From CAZWLY01 sp964634465 (GTDB lineage Bacteria > Desulfobacterota > Desulfarculia > G963662305): DNA of 64,000 nucleotides. The notes below the pieces were generated by a model, which made no database searches, was not told where the DNA came from, and saw only the letters and a program-made list of their open reading frames with translations. Below, one piece after another: positions 17,401 to 25,915 of the stretch. Position 1 is the first letter of the stretch. Every line of letters begins with the position of its first letter. The DNA is taken from the NCBI GenBank assembly GCA_964634465.1, contig CAZWLY010000007.1, positions 62,001 to 126,000 on the forward strand, in the 5' to 3' direction. A program made the translations under genes and the position numbers.

Positions 17401-17423
17401 ACCAGGAATCGGAGGGCCAGTCG

Positions 17424-18968
17424 ATGACCCAGCCGCGGGAACCGTCCCAGCCCAAGCTCAAGGCGGGCGTCGTGGGGGCCGGTCGGCGCTTTCTGACGCT
17501 GTTGCGGATGCTCGGCTCAGAGGAACTGTCGTGGCTCAACGTTGAAGTGGTGGCCGTGGCCGACTCCAATCCCAAGGCGGTCGGCCTGCGCCGGGTCAAG
17601 GAGCGAGGGATCAAGATCACCAACGATTATCGGGAGTTGTTCGATGTTGACGGCCTGGAGATCATCATCGAGCTGACCGGCAACCAGCGCCTGCTGCACA
17701 AGTTGATCACCGAGAAACCGGATCACATCCGCATTCTCGATCACACCACCACCGCCGCCCTCCACGACATCATCAAGTTCGGCCGCCGGATCGAGCAGGC
17801 CGAGGAGGAGATCAGCCTCAACCGCTCCTTTGCCGAGGCCTTGGGCGAGGACATGGACGAGGCCTTCCTGGTCCTGGACCCGGACTACCGGGTGGTTCGG
17901 GCCAACGCCAAGGCCCTCGAGATGGCCGGCCTGAGCAAAGAGGAGGCGGTCGGGCGCTACTGCTTCCAGATATCGCATCAGGCCATCACCCCCTGCGACG
18001 GCCCGACGACGCCCTGTCCGCTCAAGGAGACGTTGGCCACCGGCAAGGCGGCCAACTGCGTCCATGAGCACGTCGGCCTCGACGGCCACAGCCACTACTG
18101 CACCATCTCCACCCATCCGTTGCTGAACGCCAAGGGTGAAGTGGTCCAGATCCTTGAGATATTCAGAAGCGCCGCTCCCGACCTCAAGGACCGCATGGAG
18201 CGGCGGGCCCGGGCGGTCAAGGGCGACATCTCCCAGCAGGTCAAGGAGGACAAGTTCATCTCCCTGGGCAAGCTGGTCGCCTCGGTGGCCCACGAGATCA
18301 ACAACCCCTTGGCCAGCATCTACAACTTCGCCAAGCTGATCTTGACCTCGATCCGCGAGGGCCGGCCGAGCGACGACGACCTGGCTCTCTTCGAGCGCTA
18401 TCTCGATCTGACCGTGCGCGAGGCCAAGCGCTGCTCCAAGATCGTCAACAACCTGCTGGCCTTCGCCCGGGAGAAGGGGATGGAGGCCAAGGAGATCGAT
18501 CTGGTCGAGCTTTTGGACTCGATGATCGTCCTGACCCAGCACAAGATGGAACTGTCCGGCATCGAGCTTAGAACCGATGTCGCCGAAGCGCCGCTGAACG
18601 TCTACGGCGACCCGACCCAGATTCAGCAGTGCCTGACCAACCTCATCTTCAACGCCCTGGAGGCCATGGAGGACGGCGGCCGGCTGACCATCAGCGCCGG
18701 CCGGGAGGATGGCTCGGGCAAGGTCTGGATCTCGGTGGCCGACACCGGCGTGGGCATCGCCGCCGAAGACCTGGAGCACATCTTCGAGCCCTTCTTTTCG
18801 ACCAAGACCGGCGCGCCCGGCGCCAGCGGCGTCGGGCTGGGGTTGTCCATGGTCAAGAGCATCATCGAGGACCACGGCGGGGAGATCGTCGTGGACAGCC
18901 GGCCCGGTCGGGGCTCGACCTTCACCATCATCCTGCCGCCGGCCCCTGGCCCGGGCGGCGAAGCGTAG
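17424..18968 (+). CDS. Histidine kinase with N-terminal Rossmann-like domain and PAS domain
   Basis: A 514-residue cytosolic kinase with no membrane segment. Residues about 10-125 look like a dinucleotide-binding domain of the GFO/IDH/MocA or homoserine-dehydrogenase type (AGVVGAGRRF, VVAVADSNP, IIELTGN). A PAS domain follows (about 135-250) with the cysteines of SHQAITPCDGPTTPCPL. The HisKA domain has the phospho-acceptor His290 in SVAHEINNPLAS, and the HATPase domain has N box NLIFNALEAM, VADTGVGI and GVGLGLSM. The start has GGAGG upstream. The response-regulator gene begins 12 bases after it, so the two form a pair. The N-terminal domain may sense a nucleotide or small metabolite; that is inference. 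Confidence 0.9.
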   Translation: MTQPREPSQPKLKAGVVGAGRRFLTLLRMLGSEELSWLNVEVVAVADSNPKAVGLRRVKERGIKITNDYRELFDVDGLEIIIELTGNQRLLHKLITEKPDHIRILDHTTTAALHDIIKFGRRIEQAEEEISLNRSFAEALGEDMDEAFLVLDPDYRVVRANAKALEMAGLSKEEAVGRYCFQISHQAITPCDGPTTPCPLKETLATGKAANCVHEHVGLDGHSHYCTISTHPLLNAKGEVVQILEIFRSAAPDLKDRMERRARAVKGDISQQVKEDKFISLGKLVASVAHEINNPLASIYNFAKLILTSIREGRPSDDDLALFERYLDLTVREAKRCSKIVNNLLAFAREKGMEAKEIDLVELLDSMIVLTQHKMELSGIELRTDVAEAPLNVYGDPTQIQQCLTNLIFNALEAMEDGGRLTISAGREDGSGKVWISVADTGVGIAAEDLEHIFEPFFSTKTGAPGASGVGLGLSMVKSIIEDHGGEIVVDSRPGRGSTFTIILPPAPGPGGEA

Positions 18969-18980
18969 CGAGGCACGAAG

Positions 18981-20333
18981 ATGACCACTCCCTTTTCGAT
19001 TCTGGTGGTGGACGACGAAGAGGCGATGCGTGAATCCCTGTCGGCCTGGCTGAGAAAGGACGGCCACCGGGTCGACGCCGCCTCCTCCGGCCCGGAGGCT
19101 CTGGAGCGCCTCAAGGAGAGCGAGGTCGATCTGGTGCTCTCCGACATCAAGATGCCGGGCATGGACGGCCTGGAGCTTCTCCAGCGGATCAAGGCCGCCT
19201 ACCCCGACATCCTGGTCATCATGATCACCGCCTACGCCACCATCGAGTCGGCCGTCCAGGCGATGAAGCTGGGCGCGGCCGACTATCTGCTCAAGCCCTT
19301 CGACCCCGAGCACCTGATGCTCTTAATCGAGAAGATGGTTCAGACCAGGGAGCTGATGGACGAGAACATAGCCCTCAAGGAGCGTCTGGCCGAGGTGGAG
19401 GAGGGCGCCTTCGAGGACCTGATCGGCGTCTCTCCGGCCATGCGCGAGGTCTTCGCCATGATCGAGGACGTCGCCCCGACCGACACGCCGGTCTTGATCA
19501 CCGGCGAGACCGGCAGCGGCAAGGAGCTGGTCGCCCGGGCCATCCACGCCCGCAGCGGCCGGGCCTTCGCCCCGTTCGTGGTCATCAACTGCGGCGCCCA
19601 GGCCGAATCCCTCTTGGAGAGCGAGCTCTTCGGCCATGAGCGGGGCGCGTTCACCGGGGCGGTCAAGGCCCGCCGGGGCCGGCTGGAGATGGCCAACCAC
19701 GGCACTTTGTTCCTCGACGAAGTCGGCGAAATACCGATGAAGATGCAGGTCGATCTGTTGCGCGTCCTGGAGGAGAAGAAGTTCCACCGCCTCGGCGGCA
19801 GCCAGGAGGTCGAGTCCGATTTCCGTTTGATCTGCGCCACCCATCGCGACCTGGCGGCCCGGATCAGGGAGAACAGGTTCCGCCAGGACTTCTACTACCG
19901 GATCAACGTCATCACCCTCAACGTGCCGCCCTTGCGGGAGCGGCCCGAGGACATCCAGCTTCTGGCCGAACACTTCCTCCAGCGCTTCGCCTTGGAGACG
20001 GGCAAGAAGATCCACGGGCTGAGCGACGAGGGGTTGAGGATGCTCATGACCTACGACTGGCCGGGCAACGTGCGCGAGCTGAAGAACGTCATGGAGCGGG
20101 CGGTGGTGATCAGCCGCGGCGAGACGATCGGCGCGAGAGAGCTGACCTTCCTCGCTCCCCAGGGCGAGGCGACCCCGGCCAGCCTGTCGCTCAAGGAGGT
20201 CGAGATCAACCACATCCGCCGCACGCTCGACGCCCACAACTGGAACGTCACCCGGGCGGCCAAGAGCCTGGGGATCGACCGGGTGACCCTGTCGCGCAAG
20301 ATGAAGCGCTACGGATTGACCCGGCCGGCCTGA
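18981..20333 (+). CDS. Sigma-54-dependent response regulator (NtrC family)
   Basis: A 450-residue protein in the order receiver, AAA+, Fis. The receiver (1-120) has the acidic pair DDEE and phospho-acceptor Asp55 in LSDIKMPGMDG. The AAA+ domain (about 144-375) has Walker A GETGSGKE, the sigma-54 contact loop GAFTGA and Walker B GTLFLDEVGE. The C-terminal Fis helix-turn-helix is in NWNVTRAAKSLGIDRVTLSR. It should activate sigma-54 promoters when phosphorylated by the adjacent kinase. Its targets are not evident in the window. Confidence 0.95.
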   Translation: MTTPFSILVVDDEEAMRESLSAWLRKDGHRVDAASSGPEALERLKESEVDLVLSDIKMPGMDGLELLQRIKAAYPDILVIMITAYATIESAVQAMKLGAADYLLKPFDPEHLMLLIEKMVQTRELMDENIALKERLAEVEEGAFEDLIGVSPAMREVFAMIEDVAPTDTPVLITGETGSGKELVARAIHARSGRAFAPFVVINCGAQAESLLESELFGHERGAFTGAVKARRGRLEMANHGTLFLDEVGEIPMKMQVDLLRVLEEKKFHRLGGSQEVESDFRLICATHRDLAARIRENRFRQDFYYRINVITLNVPPLRERPEDIQLLAEHFLQRFALETGKKIHGLSDEGLRMLMTYDWPGNVRELKNVMERAVVISRGETIGARELTFLAPQGEATPASLSLKEVEINHIRRTLDAHNWNVTRAAKSLGIDRVTLSRKMKRYGLTRPA

Positions 20334-20379
20334 GGCCTGAGTCGCCCAGGCAGTCCCCATAGCCAGGCCGCCGGCCGCC

Positions 20380-20967
20380 ATGTCCAATCACGACCAGACG
20401 CCGACCTCGCCGCCCGAGAGAGGGGTGGTCGAGATCGTCCCCTTGGGCCGAGTGGACCAGGTCGCCTTGGCCGTGGTCGCGGCCAACATCCAGTCGCTCC
20501 TGGGCCTCAACTCCGACGTGACCGAGGCCCGACCGGAGCCTCGATACGCCTTTCTCGCCGCCCGCCGCCAGTACGACGCCGGGCCGATCTTGAAGGAGCT
20601 GGCCGAGGGCGTGCCGCCGGGCCGCATTCGCCTGGGGCTGACCAACGGCGATCTGTGCCTGCCGATCCTGACCCATGTCTTCGGCGAGGCCCAGATGGGC
20701 GGCCGGGCGGCGGTGATCTCCCTCCACCGCCTCGGTCCCGGCCCCCTGGCCGGCCGGGCCGGACCGGGCGTGGTCTACGAGCGGCTGGCCAAGGTGGCCC
20801 TCCACGAGACGGCCCACGTGCTGGGCGTCGCCCACTGCCGGGCGGACGGCTGCCTGATGCGCTTCAGCCAGAAGCTGGAGCACCTCGATCAGCTCAAGCT
20901 CACCTTCTGCCCGGCCTGCGAGGCCGATATCGTCCGGTTGAGGAGGCGGTATCTGGAGCCGGGGTAG
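20380..20967 (+). CDS. Archaemetzincin-family zinc metalloprotease
   Basis: A 195-residue protein with the full archaemetzincin signature: HETAHVLGVAHC (142-153), Cys158, the Met-turn Met160, then Cys177 and Cys180 (FCPAC). The three histidines and Glu143 form a metzincin active site; the four cysteines bind a second zinc. The family is common in archaea and scattered in bacteria, and physiological substrates are largely unknown. It lies 46 bases after the response-regulator gene on the same strand, so it may be co-transcribed. Confidence 0.92.
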   Translation: MSNHDQTPTSPPERGVVEIVPLGRVDQVALAVVAANIQSLLGLNSDVTEARPEPRYAFLAARRQYDAGPILKELAEGVPPGRIRLGLTNGDLCLPILTHVFGEAQMGGRAAVISLHRLGPGPLAGRAGPGVVYERLAKVALHETAHVLGVAHCRADGCLMRFSQKLEHLDQLKLTFCPACEADIVRLRRRYLEPG

Positions 20968-21030
20968 GGGGGGAGGGCGGAGATTCGACTGGAGGCTCGA
21001 ACGGGCCCGGCTGGTTGTGCTCCGGTCGAG

Positions 21031-21067
21031 AATAGAAAAGGGGTCTTGGCTCCGGGCCAAGACCCCC
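21031..21067 (-). terminator. Intrinsic terminator of the metV-metF operon
   Basis: On the minus strand GGGGTCTTGGC pairs with GCCAAGACCCC across a short loop, followed by CTTTTCTATT. It lies about 50 bases after the metF stop and matches the classical hairpin plus T-run. Confidence 0.8.
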
Positions 21068-21116
21068 GTAATTCGCAGCGGCGAAAATGAACCGGCTCAG
21101 GGGCGGATTCGCTCGA

Positions 21117-22040
21117 TTACACCTCCGGCCGGGGATAGAGTCCGGCCGCCTCGACGATCTCGGGGACTCTCTCCTCCCACTCGATGGCCATGATGTGGAA
21201 GCCGGCCACGCCTTTGCACTCTTTGAGGCGCTGGATCTGCTCGACGCAGATCTTGATGCCCTCGTCGGCCTGCTTACCCTTCTCCACGCCCTGGAGGCGC
21301 TTGATGATCTCGTCGGGCACGTCCATGCCGGGAACGTTGTTCTTCATGTACCGGGCCATACCGACGGACTTCATCGGGGTCAGGCCGGCCATGATCTTGA
21401 CCTTCTCGGTCAGGCCCTCGTTCCTGGCCATCTCCATGTACTTTTCGAACTTGTCCATGTTGTAGATACACTGGGTCTGGACGAACTCGGCCCCGGCGGC
21501 GACCTTCTTGGCCAGGCGGGTGACGCGCAGCTCGAAGGGATCGCCGAAGGGGTTGGCCGCGCAGCCGACGAACATCTTGGGCGGAGACTCGATGTCGGCC
21601 CCGCCCAGGAACTTGGCCTCGTCGCGCATGGTGCGGACCATGTTGATCAACTGCATGGAGTCGATGTCGAAGACGCCGGTGGCCTGGGGATGGTCGCCGA
21701 AGGTCTGGTGATCGCCGGACAGGCAGAGCATGGTGTTGATGCCGTGGGCGGCCGCACCCAGGATGTCGGACTGCATGGCGATCCGGTTGCGGTCGCGGCA
21801 GACCATCTGGTAGACCGGCTCCAGGCCCATCTGCTTGAGGATGATGCAGGCGGCCAAAGACGACATCCTGACCACGGCGGTCTGGTTGTCGGTGACGTTG
21901 ACGGCGTCGACGTAGCCCTTGAGGTGGCTGGCCTTTTTGCGAACAACTTCCGGATCGGCGCCGCGCGGGGGGCCGCACTCCCCGGTGACGGCCAGATGTC
22001 CAGCGGCGAATACAGCTTCCAAACGGCTCTCGGTGTTCAT
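21117..22040 (-). CDS. metF: Methylenetetrahydrofolate reductase, MetF subunit
   Basis: A 307-residue TIM-barrel protein: VTGECGPPRGAD, VDAVNVTDNQTAVVRMSSLA, LCLSGDH near the middle, GADIESPPKMFVGCAANPF and AEFVQTQCIYNMDKF. This is the MetF family, which interconverts methylene- and methyl-tetrahydrofolate with FAD. Its start overlaps the end of the metV gene by 4 bases. The pairing with MetV is typical of anaerobes that use the Wood-Ljungdahl methyl branch, where the complex may work with ferredoxin or other partners. Methyl groups from the MttB-type system could be oxidised through it, but this link is inferred. Confidence 0.92.
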   Translation of the reverse strand: MNTESRLEAVFAAGHLAVTGECGPPRGADPEVVRKKASHLKGYVDAVNVTDNQTAVVRMSSLAACIILKQMGLEPVYQMVCRDRNRIAMQSDILGAAAHGINTMLCLSGDHQTFGDHPQATGVFDIDSMQLINMVRTMRDEAKFLGGADIESPPKMFVGCAANPFGDPFELRVTRLAKKVAAGAEFVQTQCIYNMDKFEKYMEMARNEGLTEKVKIMAGLTPMKSVGMARYMKNNVPGMDVPDEIIKRLQGVEKGKQADEGIKICVEQIQRLKECKGVAGFHIMAIEWEERVPEIVEAAGLYPRPEV

Positions 22041-22705
22041 AACGCCAGGTCCTCCCTGATATAGATCCGCGGACCGTTCTCCTTGTGCTTGGACCAGTCC
22101 TTAGGCGGAATAAATTCTTTATAGGCCTCGAGTCTCCCCAAGGCTTTGAGTCTCTCGTAGACCAATTGCCAGGCGCAGTCGGTGTCCGGGTTTACCTCGC
22201 ATTTGCCCGAGGTGGAGCCGCCGCAGGGACCGTTGAAAAGCTGCTTGGCGCAGCGGGCCACCGGGCACACGCCGCCGGTGACGCCCAGCAAACACTCGCC
22301 GCAACCCCGACAGCGCTCCGACCACACCCCGTGCCCCAGGGCCACGCCGAGGAAGGTGGTGTTAAGCGCCGGGTAGGCCGGCTTGTCGTGATACAGCTCG
22401 CCGATGAACTGCACCCCGGCCCCGCAGGCCATGGACAGCACGGCGTCGCAGTTTACGATCGACTCCCTGATCGGTTCGATGAACTCGCGGTCGCACTGGC
22501 GTTCGATGGTCGCCTCGACGACATCGAGCTCCCGCCCCTCTTTCTGGGCGGCCAGACGCAGGGCCGCGGCCAGGACGCCGACCTCCTTGCGGCCGCCGGT
22601 GTTGCATACGGTCACGCAGCCGCCGCAGCCCAAAAGAAGGATGCGCTTGTGGGGGGCGATCATGTCGAGAATTTCGCGGATGGGTTTGCGCTCGGCGACG
22701 ATCAT
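22037..22705 (-). CDS. metV: MetV-type iron-sulfur/zinc partner of methylenetetrahydrofolate reductase
   Basis: A 222-residue protein of the family annotated as methylenetetrahydrofolate reductase C-terminal domain. The first half is a Rossmann-like part (LLLGCGGCVTVCNTGG) and the second half is cysteine-rich (SERCRGCGECLLG, CPVARCAKQLFNGPCGG, GKCEVN, DCAW), matching cluster-binding sites of the MetV family. In acetogens MetV is required with MetF for activity. It is the first gene of the pair and has a structured leader upstream. Confidence 0.9.
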   Translation of the reverse strand: MIVAERKPIREILDMIAPHKRILLLGCGGCVTVCNTGGRKEVGVLAAALRLAAQKEGRELDVVEATIERQCDREFIEPIRESIVNCDAVLSMACGAGVQFIGELYHDKPAYPALNTTFLGVALGHGVWSERCRGCGECLLGVTGGVCPVARCAKQLFNGPCGGSTSGKCEVNPDTDCAWQLVYERLKALGRLEAYKEFIPPKDWSKHKENGPRIYIREDLAL

Positions 22706-22762
22706 AAAAAAAGCCCTTTATGATGTGTCAGCGGATCAAGCTTGATTTCGACTCTATTAAGC

Positions 22763-22800
22763 GCCCGGCAGAGAACCTGACTCCAGGTTCGACGCCGGGC
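22763..22800 (-). promoter_or_regulatory. Stem-loop in the metV leader
   Basis: Outer arms GCCCGGC/GCCGGGC (22763-22769, 22794-22800) enclose inner arms GAACCTG/CAGGTTC with a 4-base loop and 3-base internal loops on both sides. It lies about 60-95 bases upstream of the metV start. There is no T-run after it. It is a candidate leader regulatory element but matches no riboswitch that I recognise. Confidence 0.45.
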
Positions 22801-23174
22801 CGAACACCTAAGCGTCATACATCCTGATCCGGGCTATCTAAAATAACCAAGTAGCCCCCGCCAGGCAAGTAAAAAAGGACGGTCTCCGCAGGGCGCGAGC
22901 GCCCGGCGACGAGAAACGGCGGAGGGTAAAACAGGCGGGTCGGCCTCGACCTCGGCCTCTGATCCAAGCCGCCGGTCGGAGGGCCTGGCTCGTTTCCGGC
23001 CCCGCCGCGGACCGGAGTCCAACCTTGGCCTCTCGCTCCCGGTTGGTCGGACGGATAGGGGTTCCCGGCGAACGGTCCGGCCGAACGGCCCGATTTTCCC
23101 GGATCCGAGGTCCGTTATCGACAGGGGCGACGGCAAAAAAACCGCCTCCGGCCGCACCGTTATCGACCCAAACC

Positions 23175-23203
23175 TTGACGTCGTTCGATCGATGCCTGAT
23201 ACT
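23175..23203 (+). promoter_or_regulatory. Candidate sigma-70 promoter of the TPR gene
   Basis: TTGACG (23175-23180), 17 bases, then GATACT (23198-23203). The start codon is about 70 bases downstream with GGAGG before it. Confidence 0.45.
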
Positions 23204-23275
23204 AGCTTCGTTAGCTATTGGTCCCAAACAAGATTTGTGACCCTATTCCCACCAGTTATAAACTTGGAGGTCGCG

Positions 23276-23653
23276 ATGATGAAACGTATGCTAGTCTTGG
23301 CGATGGTGCTGGGGATCGTGGTCGCCGCCAGCCCGGTTATGGCTGAGACGGCCCTGGATTGGTACAAGAAGGGTAACGCCTGCTGGTGGAGCTATGAAAA
23401 GCAGGTGGAGTATTACACCAAGGCCATCGAGCTGGCCCCCAACTGGGCCTACCCCTACAACAACCGCGGCGTGGCCTACTTCAACCTGGGCCAGTGGGAG
23501 AAAGCCAAGGCCGATTGGGACAAGGCCATCGAGCTCAAGCCCGACTACAAGCTGGCCATCGCCAATCGGGCCGGAGCCAACTTCAACAAGAAGACGGCCG
23601 CCCTGGAAGGCTGGGAGGGCTCGTACCGGGACCGGTTGATGGCCGGCTTCTGA
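23276..23653 (+). CDS. Small secreted tetratricopeptide-repeat protein
   Basis: A 125-residue protein. The ATG at 23276 has GGAGG 5 bases upstream. Residues 1-24 form a signal peptide ending in VMAE. The mature part carries about two TPR units, seen in YYTKAIELAPNWAYPYNNRG and ADWDKAIELKPDYKLAIANR. Such short TPR proteins usually act as periplasmic scaffolds; the partner is unknown. It is monocistronic, with its own promoter-like sequence and a terminator hairpin. Confidence 0.85.
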   Translation: MMKRMLVLAMVLGIVVAASPVMAETALDWYKKGNACWWSYEKQVEYYTKAIELAPNWAYPYNNRGVAYFNLGQWEKAKADWDKAIELKPDYKLAIANRAGANFNKKTAALEGWEGSYRDRLMAGF

Positions 23654-23679
23654 CCCGGGCGACAGGCTCGAACTTGACC

Positions 23680-23704
23680 GGGGGCTCAGGCCCCCACAGT
23701 TTTG
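23680..23704 (+). terminator. Intrinsic terminator after the TPR gene
   Basis: GGGGGC and GCCCCC pair around TCAG, followed by ACAGTTTTG. The hairpin is strong, the T-run short. Confidence 0.55.
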
Positions 23705-23749
23705 CCCGATCATTAAAATAATTCAGACTTGATCAGCCAAGGGGGAGAC

Positions 23750-24736
23750 ATGTCCGTCGGCCAAAAACTGCTCTACCTCTCCCGGGCCGATGTCGAGGCC
23801 TGTGAGCTGGGGGTGGGTGAGATCATCGAGGCCATCGAGGCCGCCTTCAAGGAGAAGGGGCGGGGCCGGGTGGAGCTGCCGCCCAAGCCCGGCATCCACC
23901 CCCGGCCCGATTCCTTCTGCCACGCCATGCCGGGCTACATCGCCGGTCTGGAGGCGGCCGGCATCAAGTGGGTCTCGGCCTTTCCCGGCAACCCGGCTTC
24001 GGGCCTGCCCTACATCTCGGGCCTGTTGATCCTCAACGACGCCGATACCGGGCTGCCCATCGCCGTCATGGACTGCACCTGGATCACCGCTTGGCGCACG
24101 GCCGCAGTCAGCGCCGTCTCGGCCAAGTACCTGGCCCGGCCGGGCGCCAGGAGTCTGGCCATCTGCGGGGCCGGCGTTCAGGGTCGAACCAACCTCGACG
24201 CCTTGGCCCTGGTGCTGCCCGAGCTGAGCGAGGTTCGGGTCTTTGACGTCAACGCCCAAACCCTGGACGACTACCTGGCCTACAACCGGCCGCGCCATCC
24301 CGGGCTGGATATCCGGGCCGTGGGCTCGGCCCGGGAGGCGGTCGAGGGGGCGGACGTGGTGCTCACCGCCGGGCCGATCCTCAAACACCCCGACCCGCCG
24401 ATCAAGCCCGACTGGCTGGCCCCCGGCAGCCTGGGCCTGCCGCTGGACTTCGATTCCTACTTCTCCACCGAGGCCTTCCTGGCCTGCGACAAGTTTTACA
24501 CCGACGACGTGGAGCAGATACTCTTCTACCAGAGCCAGATGGGTCACTTCGCCGAACTGCCGGAGATCCAAGGCGATCTGGGTCAGCTCATCGACGGTCA
24601 GATCGCCGGCCGGGAGAGGGATGAGGAGCGGATCATCGTCTGCAACTTGGGCATCGCCATGGACGACATGGCCACCGCTCCGCTGCTGGTGGCCAAGGCC
24701 AAGGAGAAGGGCGTCGGCGTCTGGCTGGATCTGTAG
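23750..24736 (+). CDS. Ornithine cyclodeaminase / mu-crystallin family protein
   Basis: A 328-residue NAD(P)-binding enzyme. The ATG at 23750 follows a GGGGGAG ribosome site; an in-frame ATG 7 codons earlier lacks one. The substrate half has KWVSAFPGNPASGLPYISG and the Rossmann half has LAICGAGVQGRTNLDALALV. The family contains ornithine cyclodeaminase, alanine dehydrogenase, ketimine reductase and siderophore-related enzymes, so the substrate is open. The downstream unknown gene and RidA are co-oriented. RidA removes reactive enamine/imine intermediates, which would suit an imine-forming neighbour. Confidence 0.88.
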   Translation: MSVGQKLLYLSRADVEACELGVGEIIEAIEAAFKEKGRGRVELPPKPGIHPRPDSFCHAMPGYIAGLEAAGIKWVSAFPGNPASGLPYISGLLILNDADTGLPIAVMDCTWITAWRTAAVSAVSAKYLARPGARSLAICGAGVQGRTNLDALALVLPELSEVRVFDVNAQTLDDYLAYNRPRHPGLDIRAVGSAREAVEGADVVLTAGPILKHPDPPIKPDWLAPGSLGLPLDFDSYFSTEAFLACDKFYTDDVEQILFYQSQMGHFAELPEIQGDLGQLIDGQIAGRERDEERIIVCNLGIAMDDMATAPLLVAKAKEKGVGVWLDL

Positions 24737-24796
24737 GCGAGGGGCGGCGGCAAAAACTTTTTCCCCTCCGCTTTCAAATATGTCACCATAACGCCC

Positions 24797-25393
24797 ATGC
24801 CGCTCGCCTTTGACTCGCTGAGCCACGGCCGGATCGCCTTCGGCTTTTTCAACATCGAGATCGACCTACTTCTCTTGGAGCGGCTGTTCTTCTTTGCCGG
24901 GGACTTCTGCCGGGCGGTGGGCGAGTTGGCCGAGCAGGCCGGCGGCGAGCCCGCGGTGGCGGTGATGCCCGGCTGGCGGATCGACGATCCGGCCAGGATC
25001 GGCAACCTTCAAGGGGCGATTCAGGGCTGGGACCTGTCCGGTTTCATCGGCCGGACCTACCGCCGCTGGCCCTTTCCCCGGCGCGAGGAGGAGTTCAAGC
25101 AGCGGCCCGAGGGCTGGGTCAACCGGGCCGAGGCGGCGGAGATGATCGCCGAGTGGGCCGAGGCCGAGACGATCGGCGTCCAGGCGGCGGCGGACGGCGA
25201 AGAAGCGTCGGTGGGCGAATATCGGTTCGACCGGCTTGCCTTTCAGGAACTGATCCGCTACGTCTACTTGGGCGGAATGCCCCGGTGGCGGGACGGTCTT
25301 CGGCCCGATTACGTCACGGCCATGATCGAGCGCGTCGTGAGCTCGTCGTCGCCGCTTATGGCCGGGTTGGGGGCCGTCTTGAGCCGGGCCTGA
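24797..25393 (+). CDS. Protein of unknown function
   Basis: A 198-residue protein that I do not recognise. It begins MPLAFDSLSHGRIAFGFFNI, a form I associate only loosely with uncharacterised deltaproteobacterial proteins. It has no signal peptide or clear membrane segment, is rich in aromatic and acidic residues, and has a hydrophobic stretch at residues 20-36 (EIDLLLLERLFFFAG). It lies 60 bases after the ornithine-cyclodeaminase-family gene and about 75 bases before RidA. GC content and codon use match the host. Confidence 0.65.
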   Translation: MPLAFDSLSHGRIAFGFFNIEIDLLLLERLFFFAGDFCRAVGELAEQAGGEPAVAVMPGWRIDDPARIGNLQGAIQGWDLSGFIGRTYRRWPFPRREEEFKQRPEGWVNRAEAAEMIAEWAEAETIGVQAAADGEEASVGEYRFDRLAFQELIRYVYLGGMPRWRDGLRPDYVTAMIERVVSSSSPLMAGLGAVLSRA

Positions 25394-25466
25394 AATCCAG
25401 AGGGAAACGCCGGCCCTTTCGAGGGACGGCTCGTAACTAGCTGGAGCGTTGCGATTGGAGGTAGTT

Positions 25467-25853
25467 GTGGAGAAGCGAGTGGTGGTCAGCGCCAAGGCGC
25501 CCCGGCCGGTGGGGCCGTACTCCCAGGCCATCCAGGCCGGCGAGCTGATCTTCATGTCCGGCCAGATCGGTCTGGATCCAGCCACCGGCGAGATCGTCGA
25601 GGGCGGGGTGGAGGCCCAGGCCGATCAGTGCCTCAAAAACCTGGCCGGCGTGCTCTTGGCCATGGGGCTGGATCTGTCGGCGATCGTCAAAACCACCATC
25701 TTTCTGACCGACATGAACGACTTCGCCGCGGTCAACGCCGTCTACGCCGGCTACTTTCCCGAGAACCCGCCGGCCCGCTCCACGATCGCGGTCAAAGAGC
25801 TGCCCCTGGGCGTGGCCGTGGAGATCGAAGCGGTGGCGATCAAGAATAGATGA
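25467..25853 (+). CDS. RidA family enamine/imine deaminase
   Basis: A 128-residue RidA/YjgF protein. The GTG at 25467 has GGAGG 5 bases upstream, better placed than the TTG 6 codons earlier. Family landmarks: APRPVGPYSQAIQAG, FMSGQIGLDPATGEI, KTTIFLTDMNDFAAVN, the active-site Arg in NPPARSTIAVKELPLG, and the terminal VEIEAVA. It hydrolyses 2-aminoacrylate and related enamines. It ends just before the AT-rich island. Confidence 0.95.
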   Translation: MEKRVVVSAKAPRPVGPYSQAIQAGELIFMSGQIGLDPATGEIVEGGVEAQADQCLKNLAGVLLAMGLDLSAIVKTTIFLTDMNDFAAVNAVYAGYFPENPPARSTIAVKELPLGVAVEIEAVAIKNR

Positions 25854-25915
25854 ATGGAATTAACATGAGCCTGTAAGTGAGGATGGAGTTGTGCCTGGCT
25901 CCACCTCTACAACTA

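Larger units (their letters stand above)
16540..17423. other. 884-bp region without a recognisable gene
   Basis: Open frames here overlap one another on both strands and resemble nothing known; I take them as chance frames in GC-rich DNA. The region holds one copy of a dispersed repeat (16902-16960), a short hairpin with CCTGG/CCAGG arms near 17101-17116 and a candidate promoter for the kinase gene at its right end. Confidence 0.5.
22706..23275. other. Divergent intergenic region metV / TPR gene
   Basis: This 570-bp stretch has no supported gene. It contains a two-part stem-loop in the metV leader (22763-22800) and a promoter-like sequence for the TPR gene (23175-23203). The middle (about 22900-23170) is GC-rich with only chance frames. 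Confidence 0.5.

Noticed and set aside
24737..24771. Hairpin after the ornithine-cyclodeaminase-family gene
   Set aside because: Arms are uneven and the T-run lies inside the stem, so a terminator call is not safe.
25860..25915. Hairpin downstream of the AvcD-like gene as terminator or att site
   Set aside because: The GGTGGAG/CTCCATC pairing has a bulge and no T-run, and no matching repeat was found at the other island edge.
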